Shown here: piece by piece, positions 15,567-24,743 of the stretch
How the letters are laid out: each line of letters opens with the position of its first letter
How positions within the stretch are numbered: the stretch's first letter is position 1
Assembly (NCBI GenBank): GCA_964418425.1
Contig: CAYQLT010000010.1
Coordinates: forward strand, 12,071 to 76,070
Direction of reading: 5' to 3'
DNA from: CAYQLT01 sp964418425
Lineage (GTDB): Bacteria > Bacillota > Limnochordia > Limnochordales > Geochordaceae
DNA: 64,000 bases
Position numbers and translations under genes: made by a program
Notes under the pieces: model-generated
Seen by the model: the letters and a program-made list of their open reading frames with translations, nothing else
Database searches by the model: none
Told to the model about the DNA's origin: nothing

Positions 15567-17438
15567 CTACGGTTGCCCGGGGCCGCTCACCGGCCTCCCG
15601 GCTTGCAGCCGAACCAGGCTGAGGATGGCGCTGGGGGCCAGTTGCCCGAGCCCGCAGATGGAGGCATCCCGCATGACCCGGGCGAGATCTTCCAGCATCG
15701 CCTGCATCCCGCCGTCCACCTGGCCGCCCCGCCGGCGGGCCTCCCGCACCCACTCCCACTGCCGTCGGGTACCCACCCGGCACGGCACGCACTGCCCGCA
15801 GGACTCATCGCGGAAAAACCGGGCGATGCGCTCGCCCACCTCCCACAGGTCGACGGTGTCGTCCAGCACCACCAGTGCTCCCGAGCCGACCGTGCCGCCG
15901 ATGGCCGCCAGGGCCTCGAAGGCCAGCGGCCGGTCCAGCTCCCCCGGCGCAACAAAGGTGCCGGCCGCCCCCCCGCAGAGCACCGCGGCGATCTTCCGCC
16001 CTTCGGGCACACCGCCGGCCAGCTCCTCGACGATGCGGCGAAGAGGAGTTCCAAAGGTGACCTCGTACACACCCGGGCGGCGCACGTGCCCGCTGACCGC
16101 CACCAGCTTGGTGCCCCGGGACCGCTGGGTTCCCAGAGATGCGTACCACGCCCCGCCCCGCTCCACAATAGGGGGCACGCAGGCCAGGGTCTCCACGTTG
16201 TGGATGACGGTGGGCCGGCCAAACAGCCCTGCCTGGGTTGGAAAGGGCGGCCGGGCCCTCGGTTCGCCCCGGAAGCCCTCGATGGAGTTGAACAGCGCCG
16301 TCTCTTCGCCGCAGACGTACGCGCCGGCGCCGGTTCGGATCTCCACGTCAAAGTTCAAATCCGAACCCAGGATGTGCCGGCCAAGGTATCCAGCAAGGCG
16401 CGCCTCCTCCACGGCCGAGCGCATGGTCCGCAGCGCGTCAGGGTATTCCCCCCGCAGGTATACGTAACCTTTCTCGGCCCCGGTCACCAACGCGGCGACG
16501 GTCATCCCCTCCAGGATCGCGAAGGGATCCTGCTCCAGAAGAAGGCGGTCCTTAAACGTCCCCGGCTCGCTCTCATCCGCGTTGCAGACCACGTAGCGAG
16601 GCGGTGGCTGCTCGGCGGCTCCCGCCCACTTGCGGGCGGCGGGAAAGGCCGCCCCGCCGCGCCCCACCAGCCCGGACGCCTCCACCTCTGCCAGGGTGGC
16701 GCGGGGCCCGATGGCAAGCGCCCGGCGCAGCCCTCCGTATCCCCCCGAACGCAGGTAGTCGTCCAGCGTCACGCAGGCGCGCTGGGTGACCCGGCGAACC
16801 AACAGCGGGGTTCCGGGGCCCAGGCACCCCACCGCCGTCGGCGCCGCGGCCGATGGTCCCCGGGCGATCCGTTCGGCCAGTTCTGCAGCCGGCAAGCGCC
16901 GGGCTTCCTGCAGCCACGCCGCCAGGGGCCCTTCGCCCACCTGGAGCCACACCCGATCACCCGCCAGCACCGCCGGCCCCCGGTCGCACTGCCCCAGGCA
17001 GGGGGACGGCGCCCACCCCAGCGCGGCGCCTTGCGCCTGCCGGCGGTCGGCTGTGGCCGCATGCTCGGGCGGGCCCAACTCCCGGGCGAGACACTGCAGC
17101 AGGCGGCCCGACCCTAAAAGCGTGCACACCACGTCGTCGCAGACGTGCAGCGTCCACCGCGGGCCCGGATGAGTGCGCAGCAGACTGTAGAAGCTGGCGA
17201 CGCCGTAGGCATCGGCCAGCGCCACCCCCAGCTCCCGGCAGACGGCGGCCAGGGCCGGGTAAGCGATCCAGCCGCGAGCGGCCTGCAGCGCCTGCAGTGC
17301 CGGCAACAGCAGATCCCGCCGCCCCCGCCGCCGCTCGGGCGGCAGCTGCCCCCAGACGGAGGCCAGGGCAGCCGCCTCCTCGGGCTCCAGGGCCGCCACG
17401 GCCTCAAGGCGCTCCACCTCGCCGCCGGAAGGCGCCAT
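15567..17438 (-). CDS. NAD-linked formate dehydrogenase subunit, NuoE-NuoF fusion
   Basis: The 623-residue protein joins two subunits that are often separate. Residues 1-165 form a NuoE-like thioredoxin-fold [2Fe-2S] domain (C100, C105, C147, C151). The rest is NuoF-like, with GRGGAAFPAARKW (NADH and FMN binding), CNADESEPGTFKDR, VCGEETALFNSIEG, and a C-terminal [4Fe-4S] site (C547, C550, C553, C595). It should pass electrons from formate to NAD+ through FMN. It lies between the catalytic gene and the Fe-S gene in one minus-strand unit. The start ATG lies exactly at an assembly gap; the overlap across the gap shows the same ATG, so the start is intact. Confidence 0.92.
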   Translation of the reverse strand: MAPSGGEVERLEAVAALEPEEAAALASVWGQLPPERRRGRRDLLLPALQALQAARGWIAYPALAAVCRELGVALADAYGVASFYSLLRTHPGPRWTLHVCDDVVCTLLGSGRLLQCLARELGPPEHAATADRRQAQGAALGWAPSPCLGQCDRGPAVLAGDRVWLQVGEGPLAAWLQEARRLPAAELAERIARGPSAAAPTAVGCLGPGTPLLVRRVTQRACVTLDDYLRSGGYGGLRRALAIGPRATLAEVEASGLVGRGGAAFPAARKWAGAAEQPPPRYVVCNADESEPGTFKDRLLLEQDPFAILEGMTVAALVTGAEKGYVYLRGEYPDALRTMRSAVEEARLAGYLGRHILGSDLNFDVEIRTGAGAYVCGEETALFNSIEGFRGEPRARPPFPTQAGLFGRPTVIHNVETLACVPPIVERGGAWYASLGTQRSRGTKLVAVSGHVRRPGVYEVTFGTPLRRIVEELAGGVPEGRKIAAVLCGGAAGTFVAPGELDRPLAFEALAAIGGTVGSGALVVLDDTVDLWEVGERIARFFRDESCGQCVPCRVGTRRQWEWVREARRRGGQVDGGMQAMLEDLARVMRDASICGLGQLAPSAILSLVRLQAGRPVSGPGQP

Positions 17439-17595
17439 GTNNNNNNNNNNNNNNNNNNNNNNNNNNNNNNNNNNNNNNNNNNNNNNNNNNNNNNNNNNNN
17501 NNNNNNNNNNNNNNNNNNNNNNNNNNNNNNNNNNNNNNNNTCCAGGGCCGCCACGGCCTCAAGGCGCTCCACCTCGCCGCCGGAAGGCGCCATGT
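17386..17595. other. Unmerged contig overlap: 55-base duplicate around 100 N
   Basis: Bases 17386-17440 and 17541-17595 are identical over 55 bases and flank N at 17441-17540. The likely truth is one copy and no gap. Collapsing it leaves the NuoEF start at the end of the overlap with intact upstream sequence. Confidence 0.93.
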
Positions 17596-17664
17596 GTTCG
17601 TGGACCGCGCTCGGACCGGCCGCCGGCCGGCCGGCCTGCCCTCCGCCTGCTGACGGCCGCAACC

Positions 17665-19650
17665 TCACGCCGCCCCCTCCCGGCTTTCGGGCTCGGCCGC
17701 CCGGGGTTGACAGGTGGCCTCCAGCGGTTCCACCCGCACGGCGGCCGCCTTGAACTCGGCCGTCCCTGAACGGGGATCCGCCGCGTCGATGGTGAGGAGA
17801 TTGGTGGCTGCCTGCTCCGGGAAGTGCAGGGTCATGAAGCACACCCCCCGGGGTACGCTGTTTTCCACAGCCGCCTCGGCCACCACCCGCCCCCGCCGGG
17901 AGCTGACCGCCACCGGCATGCCGGCGATCACCCCCAGGCGGGCCGCATCCTCGGGATGCAGCACCACACGCTCCTTCTGTGGCGTGGGGGAAGGGTACAG
18001 GGCGGTCTGGACACCCGTGTTGAAGAACTCCAGCTTGCGCCCTGTGGTGAGCAAGAGCGGGTAATCCGCATCGGGCTGCTCCACCGGCGGCTCGTACTCC
18101 ACCGGGTGGAAGGGCGCCCTGGGGCCCTCGATCGGCCGCTTCCACAGGCGCGCGTGCAAAAACGTCTCACCCGGGTGATCTTCCGAGGGGCACGGCCACT
18201 GGATCCCGCCCAGCTCCTCCAGCCGCCGGTAGGACATCCCCCGGTGGATGGGCGAAAGTTGCCGGACCTCCTCCCAGACCGCCTCCGCCCCGCTGTAGCG
18301 CCACAGCCGTCCCATCCGGTTGGCCATCGCCTGCAGGATCCAGATGTCGTCCCGGGCCTCCCCGGGCGGATCCAGCGCCTTGCGGCAGCGCTGCACCCGC
18401 CGCTCGCTGCTGGTCACGGTGCCCTCGGTCTCGCACCAGGCGGCCGCAGCCGGCAGCACCACGTCCGCCAGCTCGCCGGTGGCCGTGAGGAAGATGTCCT
18501 GCACCACCAAAAACTCCAGGCTCTCAAACAGCCGCCGCACCCGCCCGCTGTTGGCCTCCGAGCGAACGGGGTTTTCCCCCACCACGTACATCCCGCGCAG
18601 CACGCCCTCTTCGATGGCCTGCAGCATCGCCGTCTGGTGCCATCCGGCCCGGGGCGGGATGCGGCACTGCCAGGCTTCCTCAAACCGCCGCCGCACCTGC
18701 GGGTCCTCCACGTCCTGGAAGCCGGCCAGCCGATGGGGGAGAGCCCCCATGTCCCCGCCGCCCTGGACGTTGTTCTGGCCCCGCAGCGGGTTGAGCCCGG
18801 ACCCGTAACGGCCCACGTGGCCGGTGAGCAGGGCCAGGTTGATGAGGCTGAAGACGTTGTGCACCGCGTTGTGGTGCTCGGTGATGCCCAGAGTCCAGCA
18901 GATCATGGCCCTCGGCGCGGTGGCGTACCAGCGGGCCACCTCGGCGATGGTGGCGGCCGGTACGCCGGTGATGGCTTCGGCCCGCTCCAGGGTGTACGCC
19001 TCGACCCCCCTGCGGTACGCCTCAAACCCCGTGGTGGCCTCCCGCACGAACTCCTGATGCCACAGACCCTCCTCGATGATGACCCGGCCTATCGCGTTGG
19101 CCAGGGCGATGTCGGCCCCCACCCGCACGGGAAGCCACCGGTGGGCGAACGCCACGCTGGAGGTGCGCCGGGGGTCGATGACCACCAGCCGGGCGCCCCG
19201 CCGAACCGCCTTCAGCATGTGCAGGAACATCACCGGGTGGGTCTCCCGGGCGTTGGAGCCCCACAGGAGGATGAGATCCGTCTCCTCCATCTCCCGGTAG
19301 GAGCTTGTGCCCCCGCCTGCTCCGAATACGGCCGCCAGACCGGCGACGCTGGGCGCGTGTCAGGTACGGTTGCAGCTGTCGATGTGGTTGGAACCCATCA
19401 CCTGCCGGGTGAACTTGCTGGCCAGGAAGTTGAGCTCGTTGGTGGCCTTGGAGGAGCTGAAAAACCCGAACCCGTCCCCGCCGTAGCGCTCCCGGATGGC
19501 CAAAAGCCCCGACGCCGCCCGATCCAGCGCCTCCTCCCAGCTGGCCCGCACCAGTCGCCCGTCACGGCGCACCAGGGGGTAGGTAAGCCGCTCGTGGGGC
19601 CCCGGCAGGCCGTTGCCCGCCCGGCCGCCCCCTGCACCCGCCATCGCCAT
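17665..19650 (-). CDS. Selenocysteine-containing formate dehydrogenase catalytic subunit
   Basis: The 661-residue Mo/W-bis-MGD enzyme oxidises formate to CO2. The frame is interrupted once by TGA at 19360-19362. The sequence around it, DSCNRT-U-HAPSVAGL, matches the active site of FdhF-type enzymes, where Sec is followed by the catalytic His; that gives Sec97 and His98. A SECIS hairpin follows at the expected distance. Other landmarks are ILLWGSNARETHPVMF, GLNPLRGQNNVQGGGDMGA, YVVGENPVRSEANSGR and a C-terminal MopB domain with LRTGRKLEFF-type sequence (LLLTTGRKLEFFNTGVQT). The family usually has an N-terminal Fe4S4 domain of about 50 residues; here it is missing and is found on the protein at 14546-15505. 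ATG 19650 was chosen because GGGAGGT lies 10 bases before it. ATG 19713 is possible but has no good site. The natural stop is also UGA. Confidence 0.93.
19331..19347 (-). promoter_or_regulatory. Bacterial SECIS hairpin for UGA recoding
   Basis: Counting U of the UGA as 1, bases 16-32 read GTCGCCGGTCTGGCGGC. They form a 6-bp stem (one G-U pair) with loop GGUCU at 22-26. This is the same apical loop, at the same spacing, as the SelB-binding element described for E. coli fdhF, and a U is present at 17 as in that element. It lies inside the coding sequence, as bacterial SECIS elements do. Confidence 0.9.
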
Positions 19651-19912
19651 CGGCCAAGCCACCTCCCGGTAGGCCCTCCCGGAAGGGCCGAAGACACCGG
19701 TTGCAAGAATCATATCACAGCACCCGCGCTCTTCGCTGACAGCGAGCCGACCGTCCTGGAGCGGGCCGAGCGGCACGGCCGCGCAGGCCGGCGGGTCGGG
19801 CCGCAGGGCGGCGCAGGCTCCGGGCAGGCGGCGGGGCGGCGCAGCCCGGCGGGGGACAGATCCCCGGGCGTCGCGTGCTGTCGGCGCCGTGGCGGAGAGG
19901 GGAGCGACGGCG

Positions 19913-21636
19913 GTGGCGAGTCCCGCCTGGCTTGTGGGCATCGACGTGGGAACCACCAACTGGAAGGTGGCCNNNNNNNNNNNNNNNNNNNNNNNNNNNN
20001 NNNNNNNNNNNNNNNNNNNNNNNNNNNNNNNNNNNNNNNNNNNNNNNNNNNNNNNNNNNNNNNNNNNNNNNNGAGTCCCGCCTGGCTTGTGGGCATCGAC
20101 GTGGGAACCACCAACTGGAAGGTGGCCGCGTACGACGAGGACGGCCGGGAGCTGGCCGTTTACCGCCAGCCGGCTGCAGTCCACACCGAGCCGGGAGGCA
20201 GGGCCTACTATGACCCGCAGGAGATATGGCAGGCGGTCTCGACCGGGCTCGCCCGGGTGGTTCAGGAGCTGGGCGGGCCGTCCCGGGCCCGCAGGGTGGT
20301 CGGGGTGGCGGCCACCTCCATGGGCGAGGCCGGGGTTTTGCTGGATGGCGCCGGCCAGCCCCTCTACCCCGCCATCGCATGGTTCGACCCCCGCACCCAC
20401 GAACAGCTGGAGTTCTGGAAAACGCATGCGGATCCCTACCGCATTTACGAGATCACAGGCTTCCCCCTGCAGTACATTCCCTCCCTGAACAAGATGATGT
20501 GGCTCGCCCGCCACGAGCCCGAGCGCTTCCAGCGGGCCCGGCGGTGGCTGTGCCTGGCGGATTACGTGGCGTTTCGGCTCTCCGGGGAGCAGGCCATGGA
20601 TCCCAACCTCGCCTCGCGCACCATGGCCTTCGACATCGTCCGGCGGCAATGGTCGGGCGAACTCCTGGAGCGGGCCGGCATCGACCCGGCCCTGTTGCCG
20701 CCGGTGCTGGGGTGCGGCACGCGCCTGGGCCGGCTGCGACAGGAGGTGGCCGAGGCCACAGGGCTCCCGCCCACCGCTGCGGTGGCCGTGGGGGGCCAGG
20801 ACCACTGGTGCGGGGCGCTGGCCGCCGGCGTGGTGCGTCCGGGCGACGTGCTGGACTCCACGGGTACGGCAGAGGCGCTCATCCTGGTGGTGGAGCGCCC
20901 CACGCTGAGCCGCCAGGCGTTTGACGCCGGGCTCGCCAGCGGGTGCCACACGGTGGAGGGGCTGTATTACGTGCTCGGGGGGCTGCAGACCGCGGGCGGA
21001 GCCATCGAGTGGGTGCGGGAGGCGATCGGGCAGCCGGAGCAGGAGGCGGCACGGCAGGCAGGGGAGGGGGCGGAGGGAGTCTACCGCCGGCTGATGGAGA
21101 CCGCTTCCCGGGCTCCTTGCGGCAGCGGCGGGCTTTTGTTCTTGCCGCACCTGCGCGGGTGTGTGAACCCCCCCGACGCACTCTCCAAGGGTGCCTGGGT
21201 GGGGCTGCGGCCCTTCCACGGCCGTGCGGAGATGCTCCGGGCCGTCGTGGAAGGGCTGGCCTACGAGTTCGCCGAGGCCGTCCAACGCCTGGCGGGGCTT
21301 TCGGGCTCGGCGGTTCGGCGGGTGGCCGCCATCGGGGGCGGCACCCGAAACGAGCTGTGGCTTCAGCTCAAGGCGGATGTGAGCGGCCTGCCCCTGGAGG
21401 TGGCGGCCGCCCAGGAGGCCACCACCCTGGGGGCGGCCGTTCTGGCGGGCGTGGGCGCGGGGGTCTACCGGGATGCGGTGGAAGGGGCTGTCCGGGTCCA
21501 CCGGGTGGCGCGCACGGTGGAGCCCCGGGCGGAGTTCACCGAGCGGTACCGCCCCCTGCGGGAGGCCTACCGGGCTCTATACCCGGCTCTGGCGGCACTT
21601 CACGCCCGCCTGGAGGCCCTATCGGGCTCCCGATGA
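19913..21636 (+). CDS. FGGY-family carbohydrate kinase (xylulokinase-like)
   Basis: An FGGY kinase of about 522 residues after removal of the 155 extra bases (100 N plus duplicate). The N-terminus GIDVGTTNWKVAAYDEDG holds the phosphate-binding loop. GQDHWCGALAAG and DSTGTAEALI define the second ATPase segment. The C-terminus has VAAIGGGTRNELWLQLKADVSG and AAQEATTLGAAVLAG, the sugar and adenosine binding motifs. These kinases phosphorylate sugars such as xylulose, fuculose, ribulose or glycerol; which one is not clear. GTG 19913 follows GGAGAGGGGAG; GTG 19889 is an alternative. It is divergent from the formate dehydrogenase genes. Confidence 0.88.
19918..20127. other. Unmerged contig overlap inside the sugar kinase
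   Basis: Bases 19918-19972 and 20073-20127 are identical over 55 bases around N at 19973-20072. Because 155 is not a multiple of 3, leaving both copies in place shifts the frame. Removing one copy and the N restores a continuous kinase. Confidence 0.93.
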
Positions 21637-22262
21637 GCCCGGGGCGCTGCCGGTTCCGGTCCGCGGGTCGCGACCTTCCCGAACGGGGCCGCTCGGCCCT
21701 CCCGGACGGGGCCGCTGAGGGCCCGACGGACGCTTTCGGGACTGCTCCCATTGTTCCCACNNNNNNNNNNNNNNNNNNNNNNNNNNNNNNNNNNNNNNNN
21801 NNNNNNNNNNNNNNNNNNNNNNNNNNNNNNNNNNNNNNNNNNNNNNNNNNNNNNNNNNNNACGGGGCCGCTGAGGGCCCGACGGACGCTTTCGGGACTGC
21901 TCCCATTGTTCCCACAGCTGCTGCAGCTGGCGCATATCCTCCCGATCCAGATCCGAGACGCCGGCCCGGCTCTCCACGTGATGGCGCAGCTCATGGCGAA
22001 GGGTCTCCCACAGCTCCTCTTCCCACACCCGGGCCGGCTCACCGGCGAACAGGCGGCGAAACGAGCCGTAGTAGATGACGATGAAAGAACCCAGGAAGTC
22101 ATCCGTGACGTACTCGCCCAGAAGGTAAACCCCCGGGGGGTCGCCCCGCCGGCGCCGGGCCCGCTCCTGCACGACCACTCCGCCGCTCAGGCCCTCCAAA
22201 AGCGGCGGCGGAACCTCGTCCACCATCTCGTCCAGCCGGCGGGTGAACGTGTCGATGTCCAT
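21619..22262 (-). CDS. Metallopeptidase family (Zincin_1-type) protein
   Basis: After collapsing the 55-base overlap the protein has about 162 residues. The start MDIDTFTRRLDEMVDEVPPP and the C-terminal ETLRHELRHHVESRAGVSDL are those of the small bacterial Zincin_1 (possible zinc metallopeptidase) family, with HELRH as the HExxH motif and a second His in ESRAG-adjacent sequence. Cellular role is not known. ATG 22262 is preceded by GGAG. The last 35 residues are Gly/Pro/Arg-rich and lie across the gap. The stop at 21619 overlaps the end of the sugar kinase (convergent). Confidence 0.8.
21706..21915. other. Unmerged contig overlap inside the metallopeptidase
   Basis: Bases 21706-21760 and 21861-21915 are identical over 55 bases around N at 21761-21860. 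A local near-repeat of ACGGGGCCGCT next to it may be why the assembler broke here. Confidence 0.93.
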
Positions 22263-22489
22263 GGCGACTCCTGAATCACCAGGTTGCTCGTTCGCCAGTC
22301 CGGGCCGCGCGCCCTGCGGCCGCTGCGGTGGGGCGGGACTTGCGCCCGAGCACAGCCGCCTCGGGTCGCTTGAGCCGCGCCCCCTCTGGCGCCCGCGTGG
22401 CTCCCGGCGTAAAGTAATAGGCTGGGCTTCGGGAGGCGGGCGCATCCGGAGCCCCCAGGCCGTCCTGGAAGGGTGCATGCGGACAGCTC

Positions 22490-24670
22490 ATGACCCAATC
22501 CACAGGGACGTCGGGTGATGCGCAAAGGCCCAAGGATCAGCCGGGAGGGCGTCGCCTTTGGCTGCACTGGCAGCCGGGACGGGGCTGGTCCACGGTCTTC
22601 GGGCCCCGGGGAGAGCCCATCATCCTGGTCTTGCTGGCCATCGGGGTGGGCGTCATCGGCGGGCTGGGGGCCATTGTCTTTCGGTGGATGATCCGGTTTT
22701 TCGTGTCGGTCTTTACCGCCCCATCGGCCCTGATGGCGGGTGGCGGATCGGGGGCAGGCCTGCAGCTTCTTCGGGTCGCCTTCGCGCTGGTTTCTCCGGC
22801 GGTCGGGATCTTGGGGGTCGGCGCCATCGCCCGCTACCTCGCTCCGGAGGTGAAGGGCCACGGGGTACCCCAGATCCTGGAGGCCCTCACCCTGCGGGGC
22901 GGGCGCATCCATCCCCGGGTGGCCGCGCTGGGGATCGTCTCGCCGGCGGTGACCATCGGAAGCGGAGGCTCCGTGGGCCAGGAAGGCCCCATCGCCCTCA
23001 TCGGCGCATCGTTTGGTTCGGCGGTCGGCCAGCTTTTGCGGCTTCCTGACAAGTACGTGGCGGTGCTTCTGGCCTGTGGGGCTGCCGCGGGGATCGCGGC
23101 CACCTTCAACGCCCCCATCGCAGGCGCCTTCTTCGGCCTGGAGGTGGTTCTGGGAAGCTACGCGATGGGTGCGGTGGTGCCCGTGCTGGTGGCGGCTGTC
23201 ACCGGTGACTCCACGTTCACCACCCTGATGGGACATGAGCGGGTGCTTTCCGTCCCATCGTACGTGCTCATCCACCCGGCCCGCCTCTTGCCGGTGTTGA
23301 CGCTGGGCCTGGTGGCCGGGCTGGCGGGTCTCGCCTACACCCGGGGGTTGCAGCGCGTCGAGCAGTGGCACGAGCGGTGGCGGGTGCCGTTTGGGGTCAA
23401 GGCGATCGTGGGTGGGCTGGCCGTCGGCGCGGTGGGGCTCGTCTTCCCGCAGGTGCAGCGCGTCGGCTACGAGACGATGGAGCAGGCGGTTCGGGGCGAG
23501 CTGCCCCTTTCTCTCATGGCCGCCTTGCTGGTGGCCAAGTATGTGGCGACGCTCACCACCATCGGCGCAGGGGGTTCCGGCGGCGTCTTCGCTCCCTCCC
23601 TCTACCTCGGGACCATGCTGGGCGGGGTGTTCGGGGAGCTGCTGGAAAGGTGGGTGCCGGGCGCTTTCCTTGAGGGTGCGCCGTACACGATGGTGGGGAT
23701 GGGCGCCATATTCGCGGCCTCGGCCCAGGCCCCGTTGACCGCCATCACCATCATCCTGGAGATGACCGGAGACTGGGGGCTGAGCCTGGGGGTCATGGGG
23801 GCCTGCGCGATCAGCTACTTCGTGCACGGCTCCCTGAGCCGGGACTCCATGTACACGGTGCGGCTCAGCCAGCGGGGCATCACCATCGTCCGGGGAAGCG
23901 AGGTGCGGCCGACGGAGCGGATCACGGTGGCCAGCGCCATGGCCCCGGTGGCGGGGGTCATCGGGAGCAGCGAGCCTGTGGAGGCCGCCTACCGGCGGCT
24001 CATCCAGGAGGATCACGAACCCCTGCTGGTGGTGGACGCCGACGGGCGTCTGGTGGGGGTGGTCTCCCTGTCGGACCTGCGCAGCCTGCCCGCCGGGGTC
24101 TCCGCCCGCACACCCGTCGGGGCGGTGGCGAAGACCAGCGTGGTGACGGTCTACCCCGACGACACCCTGGAGCGGGCCATGCGACGTTTTGCCGTCTACG
24201 ACTTCGCCATGCTCCCCGTGGTCGCCCGGGACGACCCCCGTCGCCTGGTGGGGCGGCTGCGGCGGGGGGATGTCCTCAAGGCGTACCACGCATGCACCCT
24301 GCACACGCTGGAGACGTCGGTACGCATCGACTTTCTGCGGGAGGCTCACGGGGACGAAGGGGCCTTCCGGGAGGCGGTGGTGCTGGAGGGGTCGCCCGCC
24401 TCGGGGCGCCGGCTGGCCGACATCCCCCTGCCGCCCGAGTGTGTGGTGGTGACGGTGCGCCGGGGCGGCCAGACCCTGGTGCCCCACGGGCAGACGGAGC
24501 TGTACCCCGGCGACCGGGTGCTCATCTTCGCGGTTCCGGCGGAGCGGGCGGATGCGGTGGCGCGCTGGCTGGCCGGCGAGCGGGCAGGCGCGGGCGCTTC
24601 CCGGGGTTCCCGGGTCCCCGCAAGCCCGGGCGGGGCAGGCCTCACTACCGCCGCTCCAAGGGAGGGTTAG
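22490..24670 (+). CDS. CLC-type chloride channel with CBS and TrkA_C domains
   Basis: The 726-residue protein has a CLC membrane domain (about residues 40-450) followed by a CBS pair (about 490-600) and a TrkA_C-like domain (about 610-690). Selectivity motifs GSGGSVGQEGP (containing the gating Glu), GAGGSGGVFAPSL and the helix-start FNAPIAGAFFGLEV are visible. In antiporters such as E. coli ClcA that last motif has two Glu, the second being the internal proton Glu. Here it is LEV with Val at that place, as in channel-type CLCs, so channel behaviour is predicted. The cytosolic domains suggest regulation by nucleotides. ATG 22490 lacks a strong ribosome site. Confidence 0.88.
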   Translation: MTQSTGTSGDAQRPKDQPGGRRLWLHWQPGRGWSTVFGPRGEPIILVLLAIGVGVIGGLGAIVFRWMIRFFVSVFTAPSALMAGGGSGAGLQLLRVAFALVSPAVGILGVGAIARYLAPEVKGHGVPQILEALTLRGGRIHPRVAALGIVSPAVTIGSGGSVGQEGPIALIGASFGSAVGQLLRLPDKYVAVLLACGAAAGIAATFNAPIAGAFFGLEVVLGSYAMGAVVPVLVAAVTGDSTFTTLMGHERVLSVPSYVLIHPARLLPVLTLGLVAGLAGLAYTRGLQRVEQWHERWRVPFGVKAIVGGLAVGAVGLVFPQVQRVGYETMEQAVRGELPLSLMAALLVAKYVATLTTIGAGGSGGVFAPSLYLGTMLGGVFGELLERWVPGAFLEGAPYTMVGMGAIFAASAQAPLTAITIILEMTGDWGLSLGVMGACAISYFVHGSLSRDSMYTVRLSQRGITIVRGSEVRPTERITVASAMAPVAGVIGSSEPVEAAYRRLIQEDHEPLLVVDADGRLVGVVSLSDLRSLPAGVSARTPVGAVAKTSVVTVYPDDTLERAMRRFAVYDFAMLPVVARDDPRRLVGRLRRGDVLKAYHACTLHTLETSVRIDFLREAHGDEGAFREAVVLEGSPASGRRLADIPLPPECVVVTVRRGGQTLVPHGQTELYPGDRVLIFAVPAERADAVARWLAGERAGAGASRGSRVPASPGGAGLTTAAPREG

Positions 24671-24743
24671 ATCGCAGGCGGCACCCCGGCTTGTCGGCCC
24701 CGGAGGGCTTGCGGCCCTGCGGGTGGCATCCCGGGCCGCATGC

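Noticed and set aside
19360..19362. Reading the in-frame TGA as a nonsense mutation in fdhA
   Set aside because: Position at the active site, the following His, and the SECIS hairpin at the correct distance make recoding far more likely.
17824..21636. Very long plus-strand frame running opposite the formate dehydrogenase genes into the sugar kinase
   Set aside because: Only its final part, the sugar kinase, has a coherent domain; the rest is the shadow of fdhA and crosses a gap.
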